Below are positions 36,901-63,400 of a DNA stretch of 64,000 bases, one piece after another. Numbering within the stretch: position 1 is the stretch's first letter; the number at the start of each line of letters is the position of its first letter. A program made the position numbers and the translations under genes. Origin of the DNA: Montifringilla adamsi (lineage: Eukaryota > Chordata > Aves > Passeriformes > Passeridae); assembly GCA_017590115.1 (NCBI GenBank), contig JAGGNK010012559.1, positions 3,579,236-3,643,235 of the forward strand. Reading direction: 5' to 3'. A model generated the notes under the pieces. The model had not been told where the DNA came from and ran no database searches. It saw only the letters and a list, made by a program, of their open reading frames with translations.

Positions 36901-38877
36901 AGGGGCTCCTCGGGGTTTGCACACCCACCTCACCCTGTAAATCACGGCAGGCTAAAAATGGCCGGGTGACGACTGTGGAGGTGAAATTGTGAGCAGGGCA
37001 CTTGCTCTGGGATCACTGGGGCCGTGGGCAGGGCCGTGCACAGGCCTCACTCTCGCACACCAGAGAGGCACAAGCTGTGTTCAGGTGCGACAGGAGCAAG
37101 GGCAGGGACAGAAAACCCCTCCTTGGGTGGGAAACAACCCCCAGAGCAGCCGGCTGCCATCTCTTTGTGCCACTAGCTTCACTTTTTTTTTAATGCCCGG
37201 CAGCTTCCGGTTACCATGGAGTGAGGCAGCGCAAACACCATTCCCAGCTGGCATGAAATGTGATCCCGTGATTTCACTATTCATAGCTCTGACATGATAA
37301 AGCTAAATTAAGCAGGAACTCTTCACTTCTCCAAGCTCCCAGCAGTGACTCCCTCAATGCTCAGGCTCTCCTAACACAGTTTCTCTGTGAGGAGGGGAAG
37401 GATGTTTCCTTTAGGGTAGGAGACTCCAGACCCACACACCCAGCCTCTCATCCGGAAACAAAATGGCACCGGCTCCTTCCCAGGCACAGATCTGTCCTGG
37501 CACCAGCAGGAACAAAGACCTGATGAGCTGCTGGGGCCAAATTTAACAACTTCCTCATCTTGGGACTCACTACAGAATCCTACAGAGCAGTTTAAGCCTT
37601 GTTCCCAGGCCTGTCCAGCACGGGCACCACCGTGCCCAGGAACAGGGGCAGCTCAAGGGCCACTGGCACAGCCCCACTGCCACCAGCAGCTGTCACACAG
37701 CCTGGCACCATCATCTGGCACAAGCTCCCCAGGGAGCCAGAACAGCTTCTGTAATTGCCACCACCACTCCTCTTTCTTCCAACGTCCATGGCCTGAACTA
37801 TGTGGCTAAATATCCTGAAATTCCTGCCTCACCAAAGAACTCCCTGTACCGCTGTAATTCTGAGGAAACCACACGACCCAAACCCCACATCCCTGGCACG
37901 TGCAGCCATTAAACACAGTTCAGGATACTGTAAACTTTCCCAGAAATGGAGAAAAATATCAAGGGCTCTGTGGCTGCTCAAACAATTAACGAGTTCCAAC
38001 ATGACAAACTGTCCTTTCACAAAGACAAAGCCAAGTGAGTTGAAAAATACTTAAACTTCTGGCAAAACCACTCTATTCCTTCAGGGATACAACCAGGGAA
38101 CATCATGGCCTTACAATGAAAAGCATCCTCAGGCTTATCCAGTCCAGCTCAGCACTCCCTAGGCCTCCCAAAGCAACATTTCTCTGACAACAGAGAAAGT
38201 GGGAACAGGTAAACTAAATTTAGATCTGCTGATGTGCATGGATTGTCACTTACTCTGAGTTGGTGTTTTATAACCGTAATATTTTTGTTTTCTAATAGCA
38301 ACACCGATACCAGAAAGTGTTCACCAGCTTTCCTGTACCTCACTGTGAGCCCACAAGCCTGGCCTGGCCCAAATGACTGTTTTCTTTAATAATTTACACA
38401 CTTCCTGACTTAAATCAGCTGGAGAAAGCAGCAGACAGCTAAATGATTATCATAACCCCATCAGCAGAATATCCTTTTTTTTTTTTTAGCAATACATATG
38501 ACAAAGCCTTACTTCCATGAAAAAGAACTGGAAGTGAAGGTCAGGGCACATGGCTGGTCCAAACCCCAGTGTCCAGGGAAGCCTTTTCCCAGACAGCATT
38601 TGCTGAAGCACTGACAACAGAACTGTCTTCCAGAGACACACAACTCACAGAGAGGCAGGGAATTAGGAAGGACGGGAAACAGCAGGAAGTCAGCAGGGTA
38701 TAACTCAGAAGACATGGGCAGGACTACTGCAGACAAAGAACAGGGCAGGGATCTGTGGCTGCTCCACCTGCTGCTGCCAACACAGTCTGGGTGAACGTGT
38801 GGCTGCAGCCAGAGCACCACTGCTCTTCACAGCACCTTGGGAAGGCACCTCCTCCCCAGGGCCAGGTCATCTCTTCA

Positions 38878-39112
38878 CAGATGCATTTGGGTTGGAAAAG
38901 ACCTCCAGGATCATCATGTCCAGCCTGTGACTGATCCCCACCTTGTCATCCAGCCCAGAGCACTGAGTGCCACATCCAGGTGCTCCTTGGACACTTCCAG
39001 GGATGGGGACTCCAAATCTCCCTGGGCAGCCCCTCCCTTACAATGCCTGATCTCCCCTTGCAATAACCTGACAGGTAAAAGGTTTCCTCTTTGGATCTCT
39101 GGACAAAAAAAG
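38878..39112 (-). mobile_element. CR1 LINE 3' fragment, minus strand
   Basis: Starts with TTTGGGTTGGAAAAGACCTC, the reverse complement of the CR1 3' end, and continues through ATCCAGCCC, CACTTCCAGGGATGGGGACT and CCTCTTTGGATCTCTGG. It is a 5'-truncated copy, sense to THRAP3. Confidence 0.88.
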
Positions 39113-40235
39113 ATGTGAAAATGAGATAAGGGGCACCTCCCTCATCCCACAGACAGGACCCCCAGCTGGAGGGGAAGGGTTCAGACCCCAAAACTCTGCA
39201 ACCCCCTGTGACCAGACTGCAGCATTTCCAAATCATACTCATGTGGAACACACACCCAAGGCCCATCCACCAGAGCACTGCCTCAGGAGCTGCATTCCCA
39301 ACCTTCAGCTGCCTAAGGACATTGGAGGAAACTGTTCCATTAAAGTACTTATTTGCCTTCCCTGTTCCTGCTGAAGTAGGGACAATAATTCCTAGAAAGA
39401 AGGATGCAATTCAAAAATACGTAGCAGCACCCAAAGAAATATTAGACAAAAATCACAAGGCCCTAGACCCTCCAGAGGATCCTACGACACAAAAATGTAC
39501 ATTTGCAAAAGCTCTCTACACTAACTGTCTTGTTTTGTCCTTTCATTTGCTGTGAGATTGTGCAACCCATAAGAAAGGTCACAAAGCCAGCCATTTCCCC
39601 ACTCCATGCTGGGCACCTGTGAAATTCCAGAGCAGAACACAGAGCAACCATGGAAGACACTGCTGTATCCCAGCACTTACTTTCCTGTGCCTGCACTGAC
39701 TCTCTTCTGGGAACCTGGGAGGCAAAGCTTTGAAACACCTTCTGAGTGAGTGGAGCCAAGGCTGTGACACCCAATCCCTGCAAGCTCTCCCAGCCCAGCA
39801 CCCACCAAAGGCACACTAAAGCCCACCCGAAATGTCACACAGCAGCAGCACTGACACAGCATCTGCCCCTGCTCCCCATGAGAGGGAACTCTCAGGACTC
39901 CTTCCAGAGAGGAACTGGATGATTTAATTGTGCTCTCAGGAAAAGCAGCCTAAAAAGTCCATTTGCTGATGTGACCCTGCTGCTGCAGCAATAAAGGCTC
40001 TTCTCTTCCACCACCAGCTACAAGACAACCCAGACCATCTTCCAAATGGTTTGAAATTGTTCCTTTCAAGCAACAAATCTGTTGTTGTGCCACAGCACCT
40101 GGCACATCGCTGTGCACATAAAAATCAAGGAGTCCCCCACATCTGACAGGTCCTGAGAGGATGGTGTTGCACACACCACACACACACGAGTTCACCTGCT
40201 CCTCCCAAGGCAGTGCACAGGGAATGGCTTCACAC

Positions 40236-40440
40236 TGAAAGTGGGTTTGGATTGAAGATTAGGGAGAAACTCCTCCCTGTGAGCGTGGTGAGGCCCTGGC
40301 ACAGGTCACCCAGGATTCCTGGAAGTGTCCAAGCTGGGATAGTGGAAGGTATCACTTTGCACACAGTAGGACGTGGGACGGGATGAGCTTTACGGTCCAT
40401 TCCAACCCAAACCATTCCATGATTTGGTGATTCTATGGAG
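40236..40440 (+). mobile_element. CR1 LINE 3' fragment, plus strand
   Basis: Reads GGTTTGGATTGAAGATTAGG ... GGCCCTGGCACAGGTCACCC ... GTCCATTCCAACCCAAACCA ... TGATTCTATGG, the usual avian CR1 3' tail. It is 5'-truncated, antisense to THRAP3, and lies about 0.95 kb downstream of the THRAP3 first-exon donor. Confidence 0.9.
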
Positions 40441-41483
40441 CACTGCTTACTCCAGACTTACCACGTCACATTCCACACAAACACCCAGAACCCCGTCCAG
40501 GAGGAAACCCAGCAACAATCACCTTGGGCAGGCTTTGAAATGCTTTTTTAGAAACCCCAAACACGCTCATTTCCCCAAAACACCAACTAGCATAAAAACC
40601 CTTTACGAGTACACGGAAAATGAAGATGCAGGCATCACACGTGTGTCTGAACCACTGCAACGCCTCTTCTGCCACATCGCCTCAAGTTCAGCCAAACTTC
40701 ACGGGCAAGCAGGACGCAAAGCAGGCAGTGAGAGAGCCCCGATCCTCCCCGCCGCACCGGGGAACGGGCGGTGCCGAGCGCCGCGGCGGGAGCCGCACAC
40801 CCGCGGGGTGATGGCCGCGGCTCCCTCGAGGTGCCGGGCCCCGCCCGCCTCCTCGGCGGCCCCGGCAGCGCCTCCCGCGCCGCAGCAGCACCGGAGCCCC
40901 GGACACCGGGATGGGACCTCCGGGACAGACCGACGGAGCGGGGAACGTAAAGGGCGCGGCCCAGAGGCGCGGGCGGAGAGCAGGGATCTCAGGGAACGGG
41001 ACAGCGGAACAGGCTGCATAAAGCACATCGGACCACGAGCGGCTCCGGGAAAGGGCCGGGCAGGCCCAACCGGCCCCGGGGCCGCGAGGAGGCGCCAAGG
41101 CCTGCCCGGGCCCAGGCCTACCACGAGGCGCCGCTGGGGCCGGGCCGGAGCGGTCCCGAGAGCCGCGAACGAGCCTCGCCCGGGGACATGCGCGGCCAGG
41201 ACACCGGGAACGGGGGGGAGCAGCGCCGCGGTGAGGCCCAGGAGGGGCGGGAGGGGGGAGTGGGCAGAGCCGAAGCGAGGCGGCTGCGGAGGGCCCGGGG
41301 AGGAGGGAGGGGTAAGGGGAGCTGCCGGTGGCGGCGGGCGGGGCGGAGCAGCGACCCCGCGGACCCCCCGGTGCCCCTGCACTCACCGGCGCCGCTCCGC
41401 CGCGGCCCCTCCGCACCAGGCGCCCCCTCCGCCTCCGCCTCACGCACTTCCGGTCCGCGCGCGCGCTCTGCCAGCCCGCGGGG

Positions 41484-41501
41484 GCCGCCGGGAGCCGTAG
41501 T
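41484..41501 (-). promoter_or_regulatory. ZNF143/THAP11-type SBS element (minus)
   Basis: Minus strand reads ACTACGGCTCCCGGCGGC, close to the ZNF143 SBS consensus ACTACAATTCCCAGCATGC in its ACTAC and CCCGGC parts. It sits about 100 bases upstream of the predicted first-exon donor. Confidence 0.55.
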
Positions 41502-41542
41502 CCGGCCGGCACAGAGCGCCCCCAACCAGGCCGCTCCCCCGC

Positions 41543-41563
41543 ACTACAGCTCCCGGCGGGTGC
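41543..41563 (+). promoter_or_regulatory. ZNF143/THAP11-type SBS element (plus)
   Basis: Plus strand reads ACTACAGCTCCCGGCGGG followed by TGC, a good match to the ZNF143 SBS motif, in opposite orientation to the copy about 40 bases away. Confidence 0.6.
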
Positions 41564-41700
41564 CGCGCGCGCCATTTCGTCACTTCCTCCTCCGCCCGTG
41601 GCGCGGTAGTGCGTGCAACCCTTCCGGCGGGGAGCGGGACCGCGGGCGGGAAATGGCGGCGGGGGCGGTGACGGGGCGCGGCCTCCTGCGGCGTACGGTC

Positions 41701-42049
41701 CGCCAGGGCGCGGCGGGGCCCTCGCCAAAGGGGCCTTGTGGGCCCTCTCCCGTCCAGCCCTATTGTAACCCTCCCGCTTTGTCCCACTCCTAAGGGCCCA
41801 CGAGGGAAGGGGCAGCGCTGGGACAGGGCCCTGCTTGCGGATGGGGCCGCCGGGATGAGGTTTGCCCACATGGCCGGGACGGAGCTGATGGAGCGGGCAG
41901 CGCTGGGGGCGAGCCCGGGCACGGGGGCGAACCTGCCCCACTGCTGCGGAGACCGAGAGAGTGTCCTGCCCAGCTCTGCCCTGCCCAGCACCGAGGCGCG
42001 GACACGGACCCCTCCAGTCCCCTCCCCGGACACAGAGAGGCACGCCGCG
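41701..42049. other. Intergenic, THRAP3-MAP7D1
   Basis: About 0.35 kb between the THRAP3 island and the inferred MAP7D1 cleavage site. GC-rich, with no recognisable feature. Confidence 0.6.
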
Positions 42050-42559
42050 GGCATTGTCCACTTTTAATTGTTGTCAAAGGTTGTCTGGATGCATAACACT
42101 GTCACAAGGGCACAGAGCAGCGTGGTGCCGGCCGGACCCGGGGACACACAGACATGCGGGGGAACGTGGGGACCGGGAGCTGTGACACGGCCCCCGGCCT
42201 CCCCCGAGCCCCCCAGAGCATCCCCACGCCCGGCCGGCTCTATTTACAGTATTCACAGACGTTGTACCCAGCGAGTTAAATAACTACATCATTACACCAC
42301 ACGTCTGGGGCGGCTCCGGCGGGCTGCGAGGGTGGGCTGTCAGTCTGATAAGGTGCATATTTAAAATAAAAAAAAAAAAACCAACAAAACGAAATAAAAA
42401 CGAGAACAAAGAGAGGAGCCAGGCGTCCTCACCGGGGCCCTGCAGCCCCCGGGCGCCCGGGAGGAGCAGCGAGGGTCGTGTTTGACGACAGCTACGGGTC
42501 TGTGTGGGCCGCCGGGGTCAGGGCGCGGGCAGCGGCCCCTGGGAACATCGGCCAGGCCC
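42050..42559 (-). other. MAP7D1: MAP7D1 3' UTR
   Basis: Follows the MAP7D1 TGA. An ATTAAA on the minus strand at 42068-42063 is the best poly(A) signal. An A-rich run on the plus strand (near 42363-42410) gives a T-rich tract in the mRNA. Confidence 0.6.
42063..42068 (-). terminator. MAP7D1: ATTAAA poly(A) signal of MAP7D1
   Basis: TTTAAT on the plus strand, about 490 bases beyond the stop codon. It is the common variant hexamer; no AATAAA is better placed. Confidence 0.5.
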
Positions 42560-57104
<14,545 letters not shown>

Positions 57105-57620
57105 GGCGCGGCAGGCGCAGGGGCTGGCCCAGCCCCGCTCCCCCCGGCCCGCGGGGGAGGACGCTCAGCGCTCCCCGCCCCGGCCCCGCGGCCCCGGCCG
57201 GGGGGAGCGTCCGGGGGATGCTCCGCCTCGCCCGGCTCCAGACGCAGCCCCGAGCCGGCGCCGCTCCTCCCGCAGCCGCGGCTGGGACCCCGCGCCCGTC
57301 ACCCCCGCCTCGGGCCTGTCCCCGCAGTGCTCAGCATCCCCCAGCTTTGCTCGGCCACTCGCCCGCCTCCAGCCCCTGCTCTCCCAGATTTTGGGGCTCG
57401 CACACGCATTTTACGATGCTCCGGTCCCGCGCGAAGCGCTGGCCCCGCAGCAAACACGCCCCGCCCCGAGCAGCACCGCGATGCACAGCCAGCACCACCG
57501 GGATCGGCTGCCCCAGCCTCAGGCACCCCAAAAAGACACCGATTTCCCGTTTCCAGCCCCACCTCAGCTGTTCGAGAGGCCTTGGAGCTGCTGCTCCCCC
57601 GCTCCCCGTCACACGTGAGC

Positions 57621-60364
57621 CTTAGTCACCGCCAGCAGCCGCCTCCGCTGGCGGGGCTTCCCCCCGCCCGCATCCCACCCCCCACCCTGCCCCGGTAACC
57701 GGCAGACAACAGAGGCCGCTCCCGCTCCCCGGGCAGGAGCAGCGGCCCCCGCTCAGCGCAGAATCCCCTTTGTGCCCTGCTTGGACGGGAATGCAGCGGC
57801 ACGGCCAGTGAAGGGGACGAGTGGGCAGCACCAGCAGTGGAAGTAACACGGCTCCAGGCTCTGCAGGGGCACCAGGAGGCAGGGGCATGTCCTTGTCCAC
57901 CACGTGGCCAGCCTGCTCCAGGCATCCCGCAGAGTGCCCGGCTCTGGGCATTTTTGTGGATGAACAAAGTTAGTTTTCTGCGGGCAGCACCCATCAGAGA
58001 TGCCTGTTTTGGGGATGATGTCACCGCAGGCCGAGAGATCCCCTGCCACTCATTCTCCCTCACCTACCAGGCAAACAGGTTTACCGAAATCCCAGCCCTT
58101 TCCCTTGGAAGTGCATTCCCCTGAGTCAGGGATGAGGAGCTCCTCAGCAGACGGGGCAGCCCTGCTCTGTGATGCTGCAGGGGTAGCCCTACACCCCAAA
58201 TCACCCGAAAGTCATCACCCTCCTACAGCCTCAAGCCCTGCACCCTCTCACCTGGCTCAGACAGAGCAGAGGCTTCCCGAAACTCCCAGAGCCTCACCTG
58301 CCAGCTGACTCCCCACCAGGGAATGCTGCACGGTCAAGCCTCAGCTCTGGGAGCTGGGCACCCCACGAGGAGGGCAGGGAGAGCAATGTCCCAATGAACT
58401 CACAAAGCCAGGATATGCCCTGGCACAGGAAAGGGCAACAGCCCCACTGACACTGTTGCATGGCTGAGCCTCCAAGGGGCTGCAGCAGCCCCACAGCTCT
58501 GTATTTCCATGGCACACAAGGGATCTGGCAGAGTGGGACTGGAGCCACTCCATGACATGCTCCAAGGGTGACTATGAGTGGCTTCCAAACCTTAATTGCC
58601 TGTGGGTCCCACAGCTTCACCTGGAGCAGATGAGCATCTCAGGGCTCTGGGACAGCCTGGCACTGGATCCAGCCACTTCCATGGTCCTTCTCTGCGCAGT
58701 GGGGTCAGTCTGGAGCTGACTGAGGTGAGGAAGGGGCAACTGTGGGCGTACAGGGCCTGTGGCCGTGCTCCAACAGTGCAACATCAGAGGGCTTGTGAAT
58801 GCCATTCCAGCCCAAGTCGATGGGCTTATACAAGCAGGGATTGATCAATCACTCTGCTGCAGGCAGAGCCCTGCTGTGTTGGGGTTCCTGGGTCCAGCCC
58901 CGCCATTCCCGTGGTGCTGGGAACAGCTGCCCCCCCTGAGCTGATGGAAAATCCGATGAGCTCATGATGAGCACGGCACCCAGCCCTGGCTGCTGCATGC
59001 CCCAGCACTCCCTGTGCTCCTCAGCCCTGCAGCGTGGGGTGCAACACTGCCATGGCTCTGTCAGGCCAGTCTGGGCAGGGGGCTGCACCCTCAGGCCCAA
59101 CACCTCGCCCTGACACCGACTGTAGGGACCCAAAGGGATCAGCACCCCAAAGTCAAAGGACAACTACAGCCACAGTTCAGCCCTGCCAGCAGGAGCTGAC
59201 GCTGTGCAAGTCTGGGAGCAAACAGGGATAAGGATGACAAACAAACCCTGCCAGCACCTCTGAGCAAAGTACTGTGTGGGACACCCCATCCCACCCATTT
59301 CCACCTGCTCCCTATCCCTCTGCTCCCACCTCTCTCCTCAGCTCCAGGACTTTGCCCTGGCCCCAGGCTGCTCCCACCCTGCTGCTGTGACACGGTGCCC
59401 ACAAGGGCTGATCTGAAACTCTGTCCCCAAAGCACTCCAGCTGATTCCCTCTTGCCATGGGGAAGTGACCCAACAGGATCCTGGGGACGAGTGTCTGTCC
59501 CCGTGTCCTGTCCTGGGGTGGACGGATGCAATAGGAATCCATCACCAGCAGCATGTCAGGGCAACAACCAGACCCCCAGCATGCTGCCATGGGGCTACGC
59601 CACAGCCCATGGCAAATCCCGGCTGCTGCAGGACAATCCCCTGTGGGTGCCAGTGACAAATGGGCCAGTAATGGGCTGAGCCACAGCGGGCTGCGCCCTG
59701 CCCTGCCACAGCTCGCGCCTGCTCTGTAATTATCCCAAGCCGCATCTGTAATTAGTGTCCTGATGTCATGGGGTCAGGCCTGGGCAGCCCCACGCGCTCC
59801 CCGCCACCCCCACCTTGGCCTCCGGCCTCGGGGCTGGAGGAGATCACAGTCTTCCAACACCATCCGGAGGAGTTCCTGCCCAGCCCCGGCTCCCCGCCAG
59901 CATTGCTGCCGGAATCACATCCCAGCGCTGTTCCAGAGCCCCCGAGCTGCTGCAGGGTTGGATCTGTCCCTCGGGCCAGCGCAGGGCTTGGTAACTCCAA
60001 CTACTGCCCCCTTCCCTGCAGCATCCTGCCGGCTCCCTGGATCCTGCCTGGGAAGGAGAAGGGCCAGCCCCTGGCCTCCCGAGCCTCCCAGGGCTGCCAG
60101 TCACCGCTCCCTCGGCACAGGGAATGCGCTGGAGCAGCCCTGCGGCTATAAATAGAGCGGGAGGCGCAGGCACGTGTGGCCGCAGCACACGCGGGTCCGG
60201 TGTGGGGCACGGGCAGGGTGTGGGGCTGCAGCAGCGCCTCGGGGTGGGACAGCCACGGGAGAAGGCTGAAAGCACTGAGCAGAGGAAGAGCAGTGTGGTC
60301 CTGCTCTGGGGAGATGCCAGCGCTGCGCCGGGAGGATGGAGAGGAGGCCCCACACTGCTGCCAC
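57621..60364. other. Intergenic, MAP7D1-GH3 gene
   Basis: About 2.7 kb between the MAP7D1 promoter island and the poly(A) signal of the GH3 gene. I see no CR1, no RNA gene and no coding exon. A TATA/MEF2-like CTATAAATAG lies at 60145-60154. Confidence 0.6.
60145..60154. promoter_or_regulatory. MEF2-like / TATA-like element CTATAAATAG
   Basis: The decamer fits the MEF2 consensus YTA(A/T)4TAR and also contains TATAAATA on the plus strand. An E-box CACGTG follows near 60171. No gene is known to start here, so its meaning is open. Confidence 0.3.
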
Positions 60365-60481
60365 GGAGCACCAGCACTTTATTGCAAGGCAGAGAACCAC
60401 AACACTGCCCGCGGCACATGGGTACCTTGCGGGGTACCTCACATCCCTTCCTCTGCCAGCACCCTGTGCCCACCCCCGCTC
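60365..60481 (-). other. 3' UTR of the GH3 gene
   Basis: A short 3' UTR following the TAG, with AATAAA on the minus strand at 60383-60378 (TTTATT on the plus strand). Confidence 0.75.
60378..60383 (-). terminator. Poly(A) signal AATAAA of the GH3 gene
   Basis: Canonical hexamer on the minus strand, about 100 bases after the stop codon of the glycosidase gene. Confidence 0.8.
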
Positions 60482-63400
60482 CTAACACGTGCGTAAGGGC
60501 CGGGCAGTGCCGGTGACACTGAACCGTGCGCTCAGCACCTCCGAGGGTGCCCGCATCTTCTGGCCTGGCTGCTGCCCTCCAGCAAAGAGGGTGAAGGTGC
60601 CGGGCTCCAGGCGCCAGTCCTGCACCCAGACCGCGCGCTGCTCGGCCAGCACCTGGAAGGACAGCTTGACCTCTCGGCTGGCCAGCACGGCCACACGGCG
60701 GAAAGCCACCAGCTGCCAGCGGGGCACCGGCACGGAGGACTGCTCCCAGCGCAGGTACAGCTGCACCACCTGCACGGAGGGATGGGACTCAGCACAATGA
60801 GACTCCACAGCAGTCCCCTCGCAGGGGGAGCTCGGGCACATCTGTACCCTGCACGGCCAGATCAGTGCAGAGCAGCTGTGCCCACCTCCTCGCTGTCCCG
60901 CAGTCCTGTGTTCTCCAGCACCACAGACACAGAGAGGTTGGCACAGACGGGCAGCACTACGGGGCTCAGCACCAGGTCCCGATAGCGGAAGGTGGTGTAG
61001 GACAGCCCGTAGCCAAAAGGGTAGAGCGGGGCCTCCTGCCCATAGTACCGGTATGTCCGTCCCTCCATGGTGTAGTTCTCCATCGGTGGCACCTGTGGGA
61101 CAGGGCAGGGCTGGGCGGGCACAGGCAAGAACCACAGCCCTGCAGCCCACAGCTGCTCCAGCCACCAAGGCAAAGAAAGACTAAGGGTGCAACCAGCAGC
61201 CTTGGACTTACCTGGTGCATGCTTGCAGGCCAAGTGGCCGGCAGCCGGCCAGCTGGGCTGGCCCCCGCCTCGCCCAGCAGGACCCTGGCAATGGCCAAGC
61301 CCGTGGCCTGGGCAGGGAAGAAGCAGGCCAGGATGGCCCCCACGCCATCATGTGCCTGAGCCCAGCTCACGTCCAGGGGCCCCGCGTTGAACAGCAGCAG
61401 AATGACGGGGCGCCCAGCGGCTGCAGGGAGGTGGCTGTCACTGAGAGGCCGGTAGTGGCACTGCTGGATGCCACACCCCGGGATGTGCCATGGATGGGGA
61501 ACACCTGGGTGGGCTGAGGTCCCACAGAGCCCCTACCTGCCTGCACAGCATCCTGCAGCAGCTCCAGCTGGTGCCCCGGCAGGGACAGGTCACTCCGGTC
61601 TTTTGCCTCTGTCTCCACATCTACCCCTGGGTGGGGACAGCCAAGGGAGAGCCCTTACACCCATGTGGGCAGAGAGGGCAGAGGGGCACCGACCGCCTCA
61701 GAGGTGGCTCATGGGCAGCCCCTCTCTCCCATAGCACTCCCCTTCCTCTGGCAGTGCCCACCCAGTGCCCTCCCACTCCCACCTACCTGTCCCCAGGCAG
61801 ACCAGCACCACGTCAGCTGCCCCCACCACCCTCACCAGCTCTGTCCTCGAGTACTGCTTGCACCGTGGCTCGCTGCAGCCCGCTGTGAAGCTGACATTGG
61901 CCCCCAGCATCTCCAGCCCCCTCCTGCACCAGGGAAGAGCAGAGGACACAGGGGCAGCTGTGCCCCAGGGTTGGGGCACAATGGGGACAGCCCCCTTGCC
62001 TGGCCACCAGCCAAGGGCCAAGCAGCTCCAGCAGCAGCCCTGGACAGTGCCCAGAAGAGGGGAACAGTGATCAGGAGAGGGGGACATGAGGTGGGACCAC
62101 GCTTTCTCACCGGGGAGTGTAGATGTACTGAGGCTCTGGCACTGGTGCATAGTCCCCAAACAGTACCCGGGGATTGTCAGCAAAGGGACCCACGACCTGC
62201 AGAGGGCAGAGGGGTGAGGGTGGGCACCAGCAGCCCTGTGACACCTGTGTGCCCTGGGTGTGGAGCCAGCATGTCCCCCTGCCCACCACCTTGCAGGGGC
62301 TCACCGCAAGGTGCTGGCTGAGCAGATCCTGGGCCCGCAGGGGCAGTGTCCCCCGCACATTTTTCAGCAGCACAAAGCTCTTGACAGCAGCTTCCACGGA
62401 GAGGTTGCGGTGCTCAGGGCTCTGCACCACACTCAGGTCCAGGGAGCTGTAGGGGTTCATGTCTGGGGGGTCAAACTCCCCCAGCCGCATCCGTGTGTAG
62501 AAGAGGGGCCGGACTCGGTCACGCAGCATCTGTGGAGACCCCGACCCCAACATCTCAGCTATGCTTGGCAGGGACAGCCCAGGCTCTCTGCCCACATCCC
62601 TGGTCTCACTCCCCTCGGCTCACCTGCAGTGTGATGTTGCCCATGGCCAGAGCCTGAGGGATGTGCATGAAGACATTGTTCCTCATGCCATAGGAGAGCT
62701 CCAGGTTGCAGCCAGCATTCACCGAGGCTGCCGTGCCAGGGAGAAGGGAGAACTCCTGTCATGGCTGTGCAATGCCTGGGGACTGACCCCATGCCCAGCC
62801 CGTGAGCTCACCAACCGCTGTCTCCAGGAAGCTGTGTGTGTAGTGATGCCCTAGCATGATGAGCTCCACAGCCCCCTCGTCGCTCACCACGTAGCCATCA
62901 AAGCCCCACTCTCCACGCAGGATGTCCGTCAGCAGCTTCTTGTTGGCACAAGCGGGAACGCCATTGATCCTGTTGGAGAGGGGATGGGGCAGCCAGGAGA
63001 GCAAGGCACTGGCCATGCCAAGGGCAGCCCAGCCCACGTGGCCTTCACCACGCCCCACACCTGTTGTAGCTGCACATGAAGCTGTAGGAGCCAGCACGCA
63101 CACATGCCTGGAACTGGGGCAGGAAGGTCATGCGCCAGTCCCGCTCCAGCACCTGCACCATGGCAGAGTGGGGTCAGCACCTGGAGTGTCCCCTGCGCTC
63201 TTAACACCCCCTGCCCTGCTGTGCTCACCTTGGCATCAAAGCTTAGCCTGGAGACAGGGATGTTCTCAGGGCCACCGTGCACGCTGAAGTGTTTGCAGCC
63301 AGCGCTGGCCTTAACGTAACGGGGGTGCTGGCCCTGCAGCCCCTGCACAAAGCTGAGGGCCAGCTCCCCACTCAGGAACGGGTCCTCCCCATAGGTCTCC

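Larger units (their letters stand above)
29931..41386 (-). other. THRAP3: THRAP3 5' intron(s), about 11.4 kb
   Basis: Non-coding sequence between the CpG-island first exon and the ATG exon. It contains a 20-base poly(T) tract at 30931-30950 and two CR1 fragments (38878-39112 and 40236-40440). Further non-coding leader exons may lie here, but I cannot place them. No RNA gene or additional protein gene was recognised. Confidence 0.65.
40700..41700 (-). promoter_or_regulatory. THRAP3: CpG-island promoter and first exon of THRAP3
   Basis: About 1 kb with very dense CpG. On the minus strand a donor GCCG/GTGAGT ends a probable non-coding exon at 41387. Upstream elements include an ETS-type CCGGAAGT (minus, near 41446-41453), two ZNF143-type ACTAC(A/G)...CCCGGC elements, and a YY1-like AAATGGCGGC on the plus strand near 41652. 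The island is TATA-less, fitting a housekeeping gene. Confidence 0.75.

Noticed and set aside
40373..41500. 375-codon plus-strand and 457-codon minus-strand open frames at the THRAP3 island
   Set aside because: GC-driven open frames over a promoter; the minus-strand one crosses a clear splice donor and has no family similarity.
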